From Achatina immaculata (Eukaryota; Mollusca; Gastropoda; Stylommatophora; Achatinidae): 64,000 bases of DNA. Shown here in pieces: positions 51,600-62,556 of this stretch (position 1 is its first letter; the number at the start of each line of letters is the position of its first letter). The translations under genes and the position numbers were made by a program. A model generated the notes under the pieces. It was given only the letters and a program-made list of their open reading frames with translations, was not told the DNA's origin and ran no database searches. The stretch covers positions 45,345,358 to 45,409,357 of the forward strand of contig CM019696.1 in the NCBI GenBank assembly GCA_009760885.1. The letters are read 5' to 3'.

Positions 51600-52825
51600 T
51601 CGTCAGAAAACGTACATCTTATTTTCACCAACAGTAGCAAATCTCGTTATTTCATCCATTTCATTCCTGTGTAGATCTTCTATCAAAACTCCCACGTCTT
51701 GAAGTGCTAAGGAAGAAACGGGATATAAACAGATAACTCCCTTATTACTGCCATGGATCTTGTACCAAAACTTGTAAACAGTTAACTCCTTTGATTATGT
51801 TTACTTTCAAACATGATTTCCTTCCTCCCCCTCCCCCCCCCCTGAAAATTAAAGTACATCTAGTGTAGCGCAGTTCGAGTTTTCATCGCTTCCTTCACAA
51901 GTCACATCTGCTTTAATTCCTTCTTTTTCTTGAAAACCTCTTTTTGTTTGTGTGTTTGTTTGTTTGTTTATTTTTCTTCCTTTCGTTGAGTTACTGCCAA
52001 TATCCTCACAAGCAGGTAAACACTGAAGGAATTGAATGGGTTTTGAACACGCACAGCCTCGAATTAGTACACTGGAGCATCTCTCCGCTTTATCGCAAGG
52101 ATGTACAGATGTTAAACGTCTCACAGCTTCCTCCCCTACTTCACTGAGCGGTTTCCTTAAAAGCTGCACCGCCCCCCGCCCCCCCCCTCTCCCGGCCCCT
52201 GCTGTGCCCTGGCATGCAACATTTTCATTAAACTTACTGTCATATTTAACAGGACACGCATAAGTTAAAACATCACAGAGAACGATCCATGCTGGAATCC
52301 ATTTATCGAAAATCCGCTTACGGAAAAGCCGCTAACTGCAAAAATGTGTTCTTGCTCAGAAAGTGAAAGAAATGAAAATTCGGTTAGCGGAAGAGTTTTA
52401 CGTGAAGATTCCATTAAAAAGTTAGAATTAAATTACAGGTTGAAAACATTTTCAGTGGAGCATTCACTTCATTTAGTTTTCTGGGTGTAATTTCAGCCTA
52501 AAGGACTGGTTGCCCCTTAACCCAATGTCAAATCGACATCAGCACCATTTTATATGTTGTGGTTATGGCAGAGGTCTTGGCGTAGAGTTTTGATATGTAA
52601 ACCTGAATTTAAAGAAAGAAATCATAATAATGTTGAAAATCCTAGATAAAATAACTAGACTAATCTAGTTACACTATTAAATGACGTAAAAGGGAATGGA
52701 AATGGATTGGTCACTTGTTGATCACCAGGAGAACAGACGTCAATGATATATTACGACCAACTAGGTTTAAAGTAGACATTTTACACCCCACTGGCTAATG
52801 CTACTGAATATTATGTATAACAGGG
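51600..52825. other. Unassigned stretch
   Basis: No gene recognised. 52280-52400 contains ATCCGCTTACGGAAAAGCCG and TCGGTTAGCGGAAGAG, possibly part of an unidentified inverted-repeat element. 52690-52740 reads WKWIGHLLITRRTD on the plus strand, perhaps a tiny non-LTR remnant. Confidence 0.4.
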
Positions 52826-53090
52826 ATATCACACTGACGGCCTGTGAGGTCTTTATGCGGCCCGTGAGGTCGTTTTGCGGCCCGCACGACTATTATGAAA
52901 CTGTAACGTATTTGATTAAAATTTACATTTCCTTTGTCCAAAAAGTTTTTTAAAATGCAATTTTAAAGATATGAAAAATTAATTTTAAAAAATCCATTCG
53001 CCTTTACTTTACAACAGTCACTTTTCCTCATTTTTTTGTAAGCTGGCCAAAAAAAAGGACGATTTTTAGATGCGGCCTGCCACTCGATTT
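52823..53090. mobile_element. Possible hAT-type fragment
   Basis: It begins CAGGGATATCACACTGACGG followed by GCGGCCCGTGAGG, like the CAGGGGTGTCAAACTC...GCGGCCCG start of some hAT families, and GCGGCCTGCCACTCG appears near 53072. No convincing right-end inverted repeat. Confidence 0.35.
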
Positions 53091-53132
53091 CTTCATTCAG
53101 TTGTAGCCCTTGAAACCACTAAACTGTACACT

Positions 53133-53136
<4 letters not shown>

Positions 53137-53186
<50 letters not shown>
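53137..53186. repeat. AT dinucleotide microsatellite
   Basis: About 25 AT units immediately upstream of the RTN-3 fragment. Confidence 0.97.
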
Positions 53187-53189
<3 letters not shown>

Positions 53190-53191
<2 letters not shown>

Positions 53192-53556
53192 GAAGACGAA
53201 AATCAGGATATTTAAGAGTAGGATATTTAAGTGAATGCTGGAAAATCACCAAAACAATAGAAAACAAGTTGAATTCTTTCCAGACTAAATGTTTAAGAAG
53301 AATTAGAAAAATATTTTGACCAAACACCGTAAGAAATAACATTTTGTTGGCAGAAATGCAGATGAAGCCATTGACAGCAATTACTGAGGAAAGACGCTGG
53401 CGATGGTTGGGACATGTGCTCCGAATGACTGACAACTCACTACCAATGAGCAATAGAGGGCTCACCTGGGCAAGAGCAGAAAAAAAAGGCAAAGGACAGG
53501 CATTTATGGAAAACCCTTGCGGAAGCCCCATGTGCCCTGGGCACTTAAGGTTTTAT
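53190..53556 (+). mobile_element. RTN-3 non-LTR retroelement, 3' fragment with deletions
   Basis: The plus strand reads SECWKITKTIENKLNSFQ, CLRRIRKIFW, then MLAEMQMKPLTAITEERRWR, WLGHVLRMTDNSLPM and ENPCGSPMCPGHLRF. Compared with the 45.5 kb copy it lacks the segment between the DNSLP block and SNRGLTWARAEKK, and a short stretch before SECWK. It ends at CACTTAAGGTT without the GA tail. Confidence 0.9.
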
Positions 53557-53624
53557 ATATATAATTTCCATCTTCTACATTATATAAAGCTTTGTTCATA
53601 TTTAAGACACCAGACAGATTCAGA

Positions 53625-53830
53625 CACCAAACGGAACATTGTTCTTACTTCAGACACAAGACGGAACATTGTTCTTACTTCAGACACAAGACGGAACATT
53701 GTTCTTACTTCAGACACAAGACAGAACATTGTTCTTACTTCAGACACAAGACGGAACATTGTTCTTACTTCAGACACAAGACGGAACATTGTTCTTACTG
53801 CAGACACCAGATAGAACGTCCGTCAGATTT
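53625..53830. repeat. 30-bp minisatellite, about 6-7 copies
   Basis: GACACAAGACGGAACATTGT plus TCTTACTTCA at an exact 30-bp period. Divisible by 3, so open in several frames. Confidence 0.96.
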
Positions 53831-53997
53831 CAGACACCACAAGAAACTCTGTAGGCGTTTCAAACACTTAGCAGAAACTCTCTACTGTAGAGAGCAGAAC
53901 AACAACACAACTCACTCAGATCATCAGAGGAAGTACTCCGTTCCCCCAGACCAGTGTTTCGTTCTCTGGGTCATGAGTCCCAGAGTGTGAATCGTTT

Positions 53998-54105
53998 ATT
54001 ATTATTATTATTATTTTGCCCCGTCCCGAAACTGAACCCAAGATCTTCCAGTTGGCACTGCACTACAAAGTGCATCTTAGCCAGTCGGCCAAGGAAGACC
54101 GGTAT
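53998..54105 (-). mobile_element. tRNA-like SINE head with ATT tail
   Basis: The reverse complement has GGCCGACTGGCTAAGATGC (A-box region, 54075-54090) and GGGTTCAGTTTC (B-box region, 54028-54039), then an ATT trinucleotide tract (53998-54015). The tRNA-like spacing suggests a short SINE or decayed tRNA pseudogene; it has no family partner in this window. Confidence 0.6.
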
Positions 54106-54269
54106 TAGTTGTGACAAATGAAATTATCTCAGTTCTCAGTGCTTGTTTCACATGCCCCACTTGACCCCAGCATGGGGCCTTTTCTGGTGTTTATGAACGG
54201 CTTTTCAAATGCCGTTGTCTAGATTTCAGTAAGCGCTAAAAATGTAATGAGACAATAAAACCTCTGTTC

Positions 54270-54540
54270 ACACACCCCAGTTATTTGGTTCCCACGTCCT
54301 CATTATTTGGTTCACAGATCCCCCCGCCTATTTTTTTTTTTTGTTTTGGTTCCGGTATCCTCAGATTTGGATCACATACCTTCATTATTTTGTTCCCATG
54401 CATCCCATTATTTAACTCCCATATTCTCATTACTTGATCGACAGCCCCCTCCCCCCACCCTCCCGCAAATTATTTGGTCCCAGTATGATTATTTGAATCA
54501 CACATCCTCATTATAACCCTATAATTTGGTTACCACATAC
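54270..54540. repeat. Degenerate ~24-bp repeat (ATTATTTGGTTCCCA type)
   Basis: About ten diverged units around CTCATTATTTGGTTCACA. Confidence 0.7.
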
Positions 54541-54920
54541 ATAGTAAAATATAGAACTAGAATTCCGAATTCCTTGAAACGTCTCTCCTTATTCTAGACG
54601 CAGCATATTATCCTGTCACGTTATAAACAAGTCAGACACCCTTGGTCTCCCACTGTGTACCTTATTACATCTTTCAAGATGTAACCCACTGAAATAATGA
54701 CGAGGTTCTCTTTCCAAAATAAAATAGTTATTTAAATAAAAAAGAGAAAGAAGAAAGCTAACTACAACGTAAAAAAAAAAACAAGTAAGGAAGACTGAAT
54801 GGGGGAATTGATTGATGCGACAAGAATGGCCATATATTTCTTTTACGTTGTTCTAGTCTCTGTCTTTGGCGTTCTTTGGATTTTATGAATATGATGATCT
54901 ATAGCTCTTCAAAAAGTAAA
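54541..54920. other. Unassigned stretch
   Basis: AT-rich; nothing recognised. Confidence 0.4.
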
Positions 54921-55408
54921 ATAACAAAAGAAGCCGTGGAGAAGAACAAACAGAACTACAAAAATAAGATTTGTAAGGGCATGCATCTTTCCCATCACAA
55001 CATATGCCTGTCAGACCTGGACACTTAACTAAACAGCTGAGAAACACATAAATACCTTCGAATGTAAATGTTACAGAAGAGTTTTTCAAATATTATGGAC
55101 ACAAAAAAGGACAAATATATCCATACTACAAGAATTTAATATTGAAGAAACCTGGCTAGTAAAGATGATTAAACAGAGACAATTTAAATACTTTGGATGT
55201 ATTAAACGTCATGATAATTTAGAGAAAACCGTCTTGGAAGGGTGCATAATGGGAAAAAGAAAGAGAGGAAGACCAAAGCGAAGATAGCTACAAGGCGTCG
55301 TTGATAATCTGCAAATGGATGTATCAGCAGCAGGGCATCTTGCTTACAACTGAGAGGCCTTCAGGGGAGCTGTTAGAGAGGGAAAGTCCCGCAAGGGAAC
55401 ATGCAAAT
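54921..55408 (+). pseudogene. RTN-1 non-LTR retroelement, longest copy
   Basis: The plus strand, with frame changes and stops, reads FPITTYACQTWTLN, TAEKHINTFECKCYRRVFQI, LWTQKRTNISILQEFNIEET, WLVKMIKQRQFKYFGCIKRH, CIMGKRKRGRPKRR, stop, then LAYN and the end GGAACATGCAAATGA. It extends further 5' than the other five RTN-1 copies but still lacks the catalytic reverse-transcriptase blocks. The 3' ATGA tail has decayed. Confidence 0.88.
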
Positions 55409-55414
55409 GACTGA

Positions 55415-55532
55415 TAGATCTCTTGTGGGCTTCTCGGGGACCACGGGACACATCGAGGACCACAGGAGTAAATACAGCAGGATCACGAGGCGATCTTGGT
55501 GGTAGAAGCGAACGAAGAAGAAGACTGACAAA
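55415..55532 (+). repeat. Block D repeat with GAA tail, copy 1
   Basis: TCTCGGGGACCACGGGACAC, CGAGGACCACAGGAGTAAAT and GTGGTAGAAGCGAACGAAGA match 62440-62555. It ends in a short GAA run. No protein domain. It directly follows RTN-1. Confidence 0.82.
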
Positions 55533-55744
55533 TGACAACGATAATGATGATGGTGACTTATACGTATAAAAGATAAAATAGTGATAAAGTTTCTTTCTAT
55601 TTCAGTTAATTGGTTGTTTCCATGTCTGCATTGCTTTCCAGACTGTTTTGTCTTATTTGTTCTTATGTCTTATTCTTTGTTAACTGTTATTTTGTTTTGT
55701 TTGCTCTTCTGTCTATTTTGTTTTCTTTATCTGTTGTCGTGTTT

Positions 55745-56050
55745 TATTTGTTCTTCTGCCTGTCTTTTCTCTATATCATGTTTATATCGTTGTGTTTGTT
55801 CCTCTGCCTGTCTTTTCTCTATATCATGTTTATATCGTTGTGTTTGTTCTTCTGCCTGTCTTTTCTCTATATCATGTTTATATTGTTGTGTTTGTTCTTC
55901 TGCCTGTCTTTTCTCTATATCATGTTTATATTGTTGTGTTTGTTCTTCTGCCGGTCTTTTCTCTATATCATGTTTATATCGTTGTGTTTGTTCTTCTGCC
56001 GGTCTTTTCTCTATATCATGTTTATATTGTTGTGTTTGTTCCTTTGCCTG
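55745..56050. repeat. 48-bp array, 6 copies, open in three frames
   Basis: TGTTTGTTCTTCTGCCTGTC plus TTTTCTCTATATCATGTTTATATCGT at a 48-bp period. As 48 is 3 x 16, three plus-strand frames are open and give hydrophobic 16-residue repeats. A 273-codon frame spans 55610-56431, but composition explains it. Confidence 0.95.
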
Positions 56051-57060
56051 TTTCTTTTTACAAATTTACTTTATTCTGTTTGTTTTGTCTCCCCTTTCTC
56101 TTTATCCTGTCTATATTGTCCTATGTGTTCTGTTTGGTTTTTAACAAATTCTTTTTATTCTGCCTATGTTGTCTTATTTGTTCTTTTGCCTATTTTTAAA
56201 AGATATTCTCTGTATCCTGACTATTTTGTCTCATTTCCTCTTCGCTGTTTTTCTTATTTTTGTTCTGTCTGTTTTATCATATTTATTCTTTTTCCCGTTT
56301 CGTTTCAGCATTTATCTTGTCTGACATGTTCTTGGACCTACATTTTTTCTGTTATCCTGTCTGTCTTCAGAGAGCAGACTCCGTTGTCTGCACTAACTTT
56401 AAAAAAATTGACACTAACATTTATACGTTAAGTGTATACGAGCTTACCTGGCGAGGCGCACTGTCTGAAGACGCAGGACACGAGCCAGGCCGTTCACGAG
56501 TTGTAAACAGAACTAGATACATTACGGCTGAAATCATCTGACAGGACAAACAATTTGTTTTTATTGTCCCCCACACCTAGATAACCTCTTGGTTTCTGCT
56601 CATTAATTGCAGACGAACATTCAAACATGGCCGTTGTCCTGCCCGCGTATAACTTAACAGGAAGTAAAGTTTGTCATTAAATCTGGAACAGTTTTCCCTC
56701 CTTTTTTTTTTTCCTCCAGTAGAATGTCTTTGTCTTATCTCCCTTCTCAGCACAATCAGAAACGCTTTCAGAGAAATGACTCCAGATTTTAATTAAATTA
56801 CCTGGAGACATGTGTCAAACACACCTGCTTTTTTCCATGCTAAAATATGTCACCCGGTAAATTTAAAGAGTTCTTAGCAAGGACGACGATTAGTTTACTT
56901 AACAGTTTTGAAGGTCTCAGTACCCTAGACTTGCTGGAAACAAGAAAATAGTTTCTCAAGCATTATTTTGAAGAGTAGATGTAACATAACAAAAAATAAC
57001 GAGAGAAGAACGCGTCAAGAAAAAAAAATATCGTAAATTTTTTTTTTATTTTGTCAAGGT
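56051..57060. other. Unassigned stretch
   Basis: T-rich, then mixed sequence. No gene recognised. Homopolymer runs at 56700-56713 and 57035-57048. Confidence 0.45.
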
Positions 57061-57064
57061 GAAA

Positions 57065-57420
57065 TTTTACCGTACACTGAGCTATCTTCTTGTTAGTTCA
57101 TTCATTCCATTTTTCTATTATTCCCCAAAGTTTCTGGTGTTGTACACAATCAAATGCCTTTGAGTAGTCTATAAAAGATAAATATAGATTCACATTAAAC
57201 TCTGCATTTCTCGAATTATTAATCTTATACTGAATATATGATCTATTGATCCTCTTCCTTGACTGAACCTAGCTTGGACCATATTGACTTCTCCTTCTAT
57301 TTTCTTACGAAGTCTCTCTATTATGATTTCTAACAGAATTTTACTGGCATGACTAATCGGGGCAATACTTCTGTAGTTCTTGTTAATATAAAACCTAATT
57401 TTTTTGTTAACTGCGCCATT
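57065..57420 (-). pseudogene. Non-LTR reverse-transcriptase N-terminal blocks
   Basis: The minus strand reads INKNYRSIAPISHASKILLE, IIIERLRKKIEGEVNMVQA, SQGRGSIDHIFSIRLII, then after a frame change LYLSFIDYSKAFDCVQHQKL and WGIIEKWNE. These are reverse-transcriptase blocks 0 to 2, with the first catalytic aspartate in FIDYSKAFDCV preserved. No downstream FADD box follows, so the copy is cut at both ends. Its family within the window is not certain; wording differs from RTN-3 and RTN-4. Confidence 0.85.
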
Positions 57421-57554
57421 GAAAACAGTACGCCAGAAATGATAGAGACACGTTAAGTCAAAATATGCTGAATCAATGAATCATATGTTTTAACATTTTA
57501 GACTTGATTGGTGGAGGGATTTGTTGAATTCTTGTGTGAACAAAAATAGAATTG

Positions 57555-57845
57555 ATCGTGTCTCTTATCTGCCTGGAACTGTGAGCTGACGTTCTTTGCA
57601 GATGGTGCCGTGAAGATGTTGGGGCACAGCTTTGTATCGACCTGGTTGCGCGTTAAGGCCGCTATTATTTGTCAGTACCGGAGTGCAGCTAAAAAGCAGG
57701 GGATGCGAATTACTGTACTTCTTTACCAGACTCCACCGCCATGGGGACCATGGCCATCCATGCCTCGTTTGCCAGGCTGGGTCTGTTACTGGGGCAGGAG
57801 GAGTGGGACACGGAGTTGGTCAGCCATGGTTGACCAACACTGACC
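57555..57845 (-). mobile_element. Repeat family R, copy 4
   Basis: CTGGAACTGTGAGCTGACG, GAAGATGTTGGGGCACAGC, CAGTACCGGAGTGCAGC and CTTTACCAGACTCCACCGCC match the other R copies. The TTC tail tract is not preserved. Confidence 0.8.
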
Positions 57846-57880
57846 CCGGCATGTCAACCGTGAGTCCTTGCAAGACAGAA

Positions 57881-58056
57881 CAGTGGTTCCCAAACTTGTG
57901 TCCGCGGAGCATTATGAGATTGATATTAGATGCCACCTACTGAACATGAACAATTAAGGGTTTATGGCATTATCGTATCACATACAAGATGATGGTCTGC
58001 AACTTACATGTTGTGGGAACAGTGTTATTTGGATGTAATAAGCTATGGAACCACTG
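57881..58056. mobile_element. Short non-autonomous hAT-like element
   Basis: Ends CAGTGGTTCCCAAACTTG and, reversed, CAGTGGTTCCATAGCTT. The first 10 bases are identical in both ends. It is 176 bp with no coding. Flanks AGACAGAA and CCATAGAA match at 5 of 8. Confidence 0.82.
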
Positions 58057-58075
58057 CCATAGAAGCACGTAAAGA

Positions 58076-58275
58076 ATGTGGTGTTTGTATCAACGCTTTC
58101 CTTGGCCTGTAGTTTCACGATCCTGTGACGTGGTTAGCATCTCATCCTGCCCGCCCTTGCAGAGCCAGGCACACTTTTCTACGAATATCGGACTGGGGGC
58201 AAACTCTAATTCGAATAACCAGTCTCGTTTATCCAGAGACCAGTTCGCCAATCAGGCGGCAGCTTCCAGAGTTAA
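58076..58275 (-). mobile_element. S1 SINE, degraded
   Basis: TTCCTTGGCCTGTAG, GTGACGTGGTTAGCATCTCA and CACACTTTTCTACGA line up with the 34130-34250 part of the minus-strand S1 copy. ACTCTAATTCGAATAACCAG may be the remains of the B-box region. Confidence 0.55.
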
Positions 58276-58377
58276 GACACCACGCTGAAGCAAATTACGA
58301 GTGATTTTAGAAAGTTTTTTCTTGAAATATTCAAATTTTAAGTTGTATTCTAGCTGAAAAGTATATATATATATATA

Positions 58378-58640
58378 TAGCCATAGCGGACCAAGACACC
58401 ATCCATCTCTGGTACCTCTAGTAACAGGCCAACTTTGGCCATTGTCGTAGTCCCCGTGGTAGTGGAGTCTGCTACACACGGTCTGCTTTGCAGCATATAC
58501 CCAAGGACTGAAAAAAAGAGTAGCTGCCATAACCCACTCCCACGCTGACACAAAGTTGTGCCTCAACACCTTCAGCGCGTCCGCTGCAAAACACACACAC
58601 ACCAACTCGAAGTTCCAACGAGCAAGAAGAAGAAGAAGAC
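58378..58640 (+). mobile_element. Repeat family R, copy 5, forward orientation with GAA tail
   Basis: GGTACCTCTAGTAACAGGCC, GTGGTAGTGGAGTCTGCTA, ATAACCCACTCCCACGCTGA and GTTGTGCCTCAACACCTTCA match the reverse complement of the other R copies. It ends with GAAGAAGAAGAAGA at 58626-58639, so the family's tail is GAA and this copy reads on the plus strand. Confidence 0.85.
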
Positions 58641-58859
58641 ATATACACCTGTGTCCTCATTTTACTGCCTCTTTTGCCATTTCTTCTCACTTACTATCTT
58701 TTTTTTGTCAAACTTCACCAAACATCTCTGACTGTCTCTGCTCTGCTAGAACCACTTATACCGGAGCCCTCTCACAACTCATCTGATCAATCAAGAATTT
58801 ACTTTTTGGCTAACGTTGTAGCATAGCCTTTGTGGTATGAGATCTACAGAGAGGCAGGC

Positions 58860-58936
58860 ATGGATGGATGGATGGATGGATGGATGGATGGATGGATGGA
58901 TGGATGGATGGATGGATGGATGGACGGACGGACGGA
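58860..58936. repeat. GGAT tetranucleotide microsatellite
   Basis: About 17 ATGG units passing into ACGG units. Confidence 0.97.
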
Positions 58937-58939
58937 CAC

Positions 58940-58971
58940 ATATAGACAGACAGACAGATAGACAGACAGAC

Positions 58972-59039
<68 letters not shown>

Positions 59040-59040
59040 G

Positions 59041-59087
<47 letters not shown>

Positions 59088-59092
59088 GGATG

Positions 59093-59135
<43 letters not shown>

Positions 59136-59136
59136 G
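58940..59136. repeat. GATA/GACA tetranucleotide microsatellite
   Basis: GACA units, then about 40 GATA units with occasional GATG. The apparent SIYL repeat proteins on the minus strand are artefacts. Confidence 0.97.
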
Positions 59137-60660
59137 AGTAATAAATAAAGACAAAAGACAAAAAAAAAGCAAGAAAAGGAAGATTGAGAAGAAAAATGAG
59201 AAGTCACATACAAGGCTGCTCCCAAAGAGCGGAATGCGTTGAGAACGACCCTGACAGCAACAGAGAAAGCTCTGGTACCTGATCTTTCTGTCATGAAAAG
59301 CGAGATCTTTCTGAACTCCCTCGTGATATATCACATTGTATTACCTTCTGTTTGTTCTCGGCAAAACTTCGACAAACTACCGGAGCAATTAGGTAATTAG
59401 GTGAGATTTCTTCAGATAGAAAGCTCCAGGATAACAACGGTTCAGTAACATGTGGGCGCAGGGAGTTCTCTTGTGTCAAGTTTTCGTCACGCTTCAGGGC
59501 GCTTTTAGGCTTTTCCCTGCTTTTTTTTTGTTAGACAGTACGTCAGAAAAATGTGCGCACTGGACGTGTCCTGGGCAAGTTCTTCCAACTGAAGAGGTTT
59601 CACTCTTAGACTCTGACGTTTTGTTATTATTATTATTATTATTTTTCTCTTTTTTTTTCCTCCGAACGGCTCAGATAGCTCCCCATCCGCCTGATGTACA
59701 CTGCCACCTTTGCTGTTTGTCTGCACTTTTATCTTATTTTTTTCTTTATTGTTGTTTTCTGATTTTGTAGCTGTTATAATGCATTATGTTCATTTCTTAG
59801 CTAATATTTTTTTTTGTCTTCTTATAAACTTCTAGCGAGGGTTTCTAAATCCGTGCACTTTGAAAATGCAAGATTTCGCCGGAATTCTTCCCGTTCGGTT
59901 TAATTCATCCGTTTTCACTTGACTTTCCTGCTTCTTCTGTCTGAATTCCTGTTTTTTTTCTTTTCAAAGTATTTCCATTCTTTTCTTGATAGTCTTTGTT
60001 TCTTTGTTTCTTTCCTTCTTTATTGAAAGGCTGTTGTTAAATCTGTGTAATAGTTTACCTATATCTTATTTCATCGTCGTCGTCGTCATCATCATCATCA
60101 TCATTATCACGGTCAGTGATCGCTAATCCGTGAAGCTCAAGATAATTCAGAACGGTTGAGCAGACTTAAGTCTATGGACCCTAGGAGCTCGCAAGGAGAC
60201 GGTGCCCTCACACAAGAAGCATCTCAGTTATGGGTCACTGACCACCAAGGGGACAGGGTTGTCACTATACATTCTTCTTCTTCTTTATCATCTTCTTCTT
60301 CTTGCACCTGCTTTATCGCTTACGTTATATCTGTGACGTGCCTGTCCGTCTGAAGGACACAGTATCTTTGCTATTAAGACGATAGATAAATCTTTCTCTT
60401 CAGCTCCGCCACCTGTAGGCAGCGTTGGCATCATTCATGATCCTGTGCTACGTAGTTCTATTGACAGTGTTCTGTTATTCAGATTAAAATATTGACCAAA
60501 AAAATGTTTCTGGAATCATCGTAACTTATTGTTATCTTAGTTACGATGTAGGAGATTAACTGTTGTATCCTTACCGAATAAAAAGGAGGGTATCTTTGTG
60601 GTTTTATGAAAACTGTATCACTTAGATGTTGAAGACGATTATGTTTATCGAACGCTAGGA
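59137..60660. other. Unassigned stretch
   Basis: TTC/TTA/CAT trinucleotide tracts at 59622-59643, 60074-60104 and 60270-60302. Minus-strand 59215-59290 reads GTRAFSVAVRVVLNAFRSLG, faintly like a non-LTR C-terminus, but too short to call. Confidence 0.4.
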
Positions 60661-60664
60661 CCAA

Positions 60665-61165
60665 GCTTGAGGAGAATAATATTATATGGGGACTTCATCC
60701 AGGAGATCACTCAAAGTATGAGAAGAATCATAAATATGGAGACTTCATCCAGGAGATCACTCAAAGTATGAGAAGAATCATAAATATGGAGAATTCATCC
60801 AGGAGATCACTCAAAGTATGAGAAGAATCATAAATTTGGAGACTTCATCCAGGAGATCACTCAAAGTATGAGAAGAATCATAAATATGGAGACTTCTTCC
60901 AGGAGAACACTCAAAGTATGAGAAGAATCATAAATTTGGAGACTTCATCCAGGAGAACATTCAAAGTATGAGAAGAATCATAAATTTGGAGACTTCATCC
61001 AGGAGAACACTCAAAGTATGAGAAGAATCATAAATTTGGAGACTTCATCCAGGAGAACACGACAAGCATGAGAAGATTCATAAACATGGGGTATTCATCC
61101 GGGAGACCGCCCCAAATATGGGGAGAATCATAAATATGGGGGGACTTCATCTAAAAAAAACCACG
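60665..61165. repeat. 50-bp minisatellite, about 10 copies
   Basis: GACTTCATCCAGGAGATCAC starts at 60691, 60741 and onward every 50 bp. The right-hand copies are diverged (GGGGAGAATCATAAATATGG). Confidence 0.95.
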
Positions 61166-61232
61166 CCAAGTATAAGGAGATTCACAAATATGGGAGAATT
61201 CACCCAGAATATCATGGTAAATACAAGAAGAA

Positions 61233-61450
61233 TCCCGCTGTTGGCGAGATTCTTCAGCTGCCGTGCGTGGAGCGGTGCTCCTCCCGGCCAATGAAGAAAG
61301 GTGCAAATGAGGTTGCCGCGCAGCATCACTGCGGAAAAGGTGGTAGAAAGGATAAAGCGAAGCAGACAGTCAAATCTGGTCTGGAGGTCGGCCACGTCCT
61401 GAGTGCAGTCATATCGGGTGAAATGCATGAACCGGCTTGTCCCAGAGGTT
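61233..61450. repeat. Block A plus one block B (first A-B pair)
   Basis: GCGAGATTCTTCAGCTGCCG, GGAGCGGTGCTCCTCCCGG and ATAAAGCGAAG (block A) run into GGAGGTCGGCCACGTCC and GGTGAAATGCATGAACCGGC (block B). The pattern repeats at 61453. Confidence 0.8.
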
Positions 61451-61452
61451 AA

Positions 61453-61935
61453 GACACTGCTGGCGAGACTCTTCAAATGCCACGCGTGGAGTGAAGCTCC
61501 TCCCGGTCAAGGAAGAAATGCGGAAAAGAAATAAAGGTTGCTGTGTGGCGCCGATGTGAAAAGGTGAAGGAAAAGATAAAGTGAAGTTTAATCGGTACGT
61601 CCAGTAGTATCGCTACGGGAGCTATACATACCACGGCACCTCTGCTCTAGAGGCCGGCCACGTCCGAAATACACCTATACTGGTGAAATATGCCTAAACC
61701 GGCACACACCAGGGGTGGAACTTGATGGCTAGACATGTCATGCCACCTCCGCTCTAGAGGTCGGTCACGCCTGATATACACCCATACTGGTGAATTTTGC
61801 CTAAACCGGCTCACACCAGGGGTGAATCTTGAAGGCTATGCATGTCACAGTACCTCTGCTCTAGAGGTCGGTCACGTCCCAAACACGCCCATACTGGGAT
61901 AATATGCCTAAACCGGCTCAACCCAGGGCTGGAAG
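61453..61935. repeat. Block A plus three block B copies (107-bp period)
   Basis: GCGAGACTCTTCAAATGCCA, GTGAAGCTCCTCCCGG and ATAAAGTGAAG repeat block A. Then CTCTAGAGG starts at 61645, 61752 and 61859, 107 apart, each followed by TGGTGAAATATGCCTAAACCGG-type sequence. Confidence 0.88.
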
Positions 61936-62029
61936 TCACTAGTGGCAAGGATTCGTCCTCCTGAACAAAAGGTCCATCCTAGTCACAACTAGGAAGGGTA
62001 GCGGCCACGACCACAAAATGCTGAAGTCG

Positions 62030-62312
62030 GCGACACTGGACCAGGGCAGTCTAGATAGGCAACCACTTCTCACCCGGCGGGGATGTTTGCGTATCCTAAT
62101 CACGCTGAAGTTTTCCGGTGAGAAAGTCCAACGCTGGACTGGATGGGCAACCACCTCTTACCCGGCAGTGATACACGGGTATCTCAAAACACGTCGAGGT
62201 TTCCCGGTGAGAAGGTCCAACTCTGGCCTGGATGGGCTACCGCCTCTCACACAGCGGGGATGCACTGATATCCTAAACACGTCGAGGTCTTCCGGTGAGA
62301 AAGTCCAACCCT
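62030..62312. repeat. Block C, 3 copies (88-89 bp)
   Basis: GGTGAGAAAGTCCAAC begins near 62117, 62206 and 62294. Each copy holds GATGGGCAACCACCTCTTAC and AACACGTCGAGGT. Confidence 0.9.
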
Positions 62313-62329
62313 AGACTAAACTGGTGCAA

Positions 62330-62556
62330 TGAAAACCACGGTGTCACGCAATCCCGCTTCTGAGACCCACCAAGAATACAGGCTAAAGCCCTGTGATACT
62401 CTGAACCCCTTGTGGTCCTCTTGTGGATCTCGTGTGGTCCTTTCGGGGACCACACAGGAGACCACGGGACCTAACGAGGACCACAGGCGTAAATTCGGTA
62501 GGATCACAGGCGGTTTTGGTGGTAGAAGCGAACGAAGAAGAAGAAGAAGAAGACAA
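62330..62556 (+). repeat. Block D with GAA tail, copy 2
   Basis: GGACCACACAGGAGACCACG, GAGGACCACAGGCGTAAATT and TTGGTGGTAGAAGCGAACGA match 55415-55532, then GAAGAAGAAGAAGAAGA. It may be the 3' end of a longer element that includes blocks A-C. Confidence 0.82.

Noticed and set aside
59215..59290. Possible non-LTR C-terminus (GTRAFSVAVRVVLNAF)
   Set aside because: Too short and too diverged from the expected RAFSVAAPxLWNxLP pattern.
58791..59334. Open frames of SIYL / HPSI repeats
   Set aside because: Products of GATA and GGAT tetranucleotide tracts.
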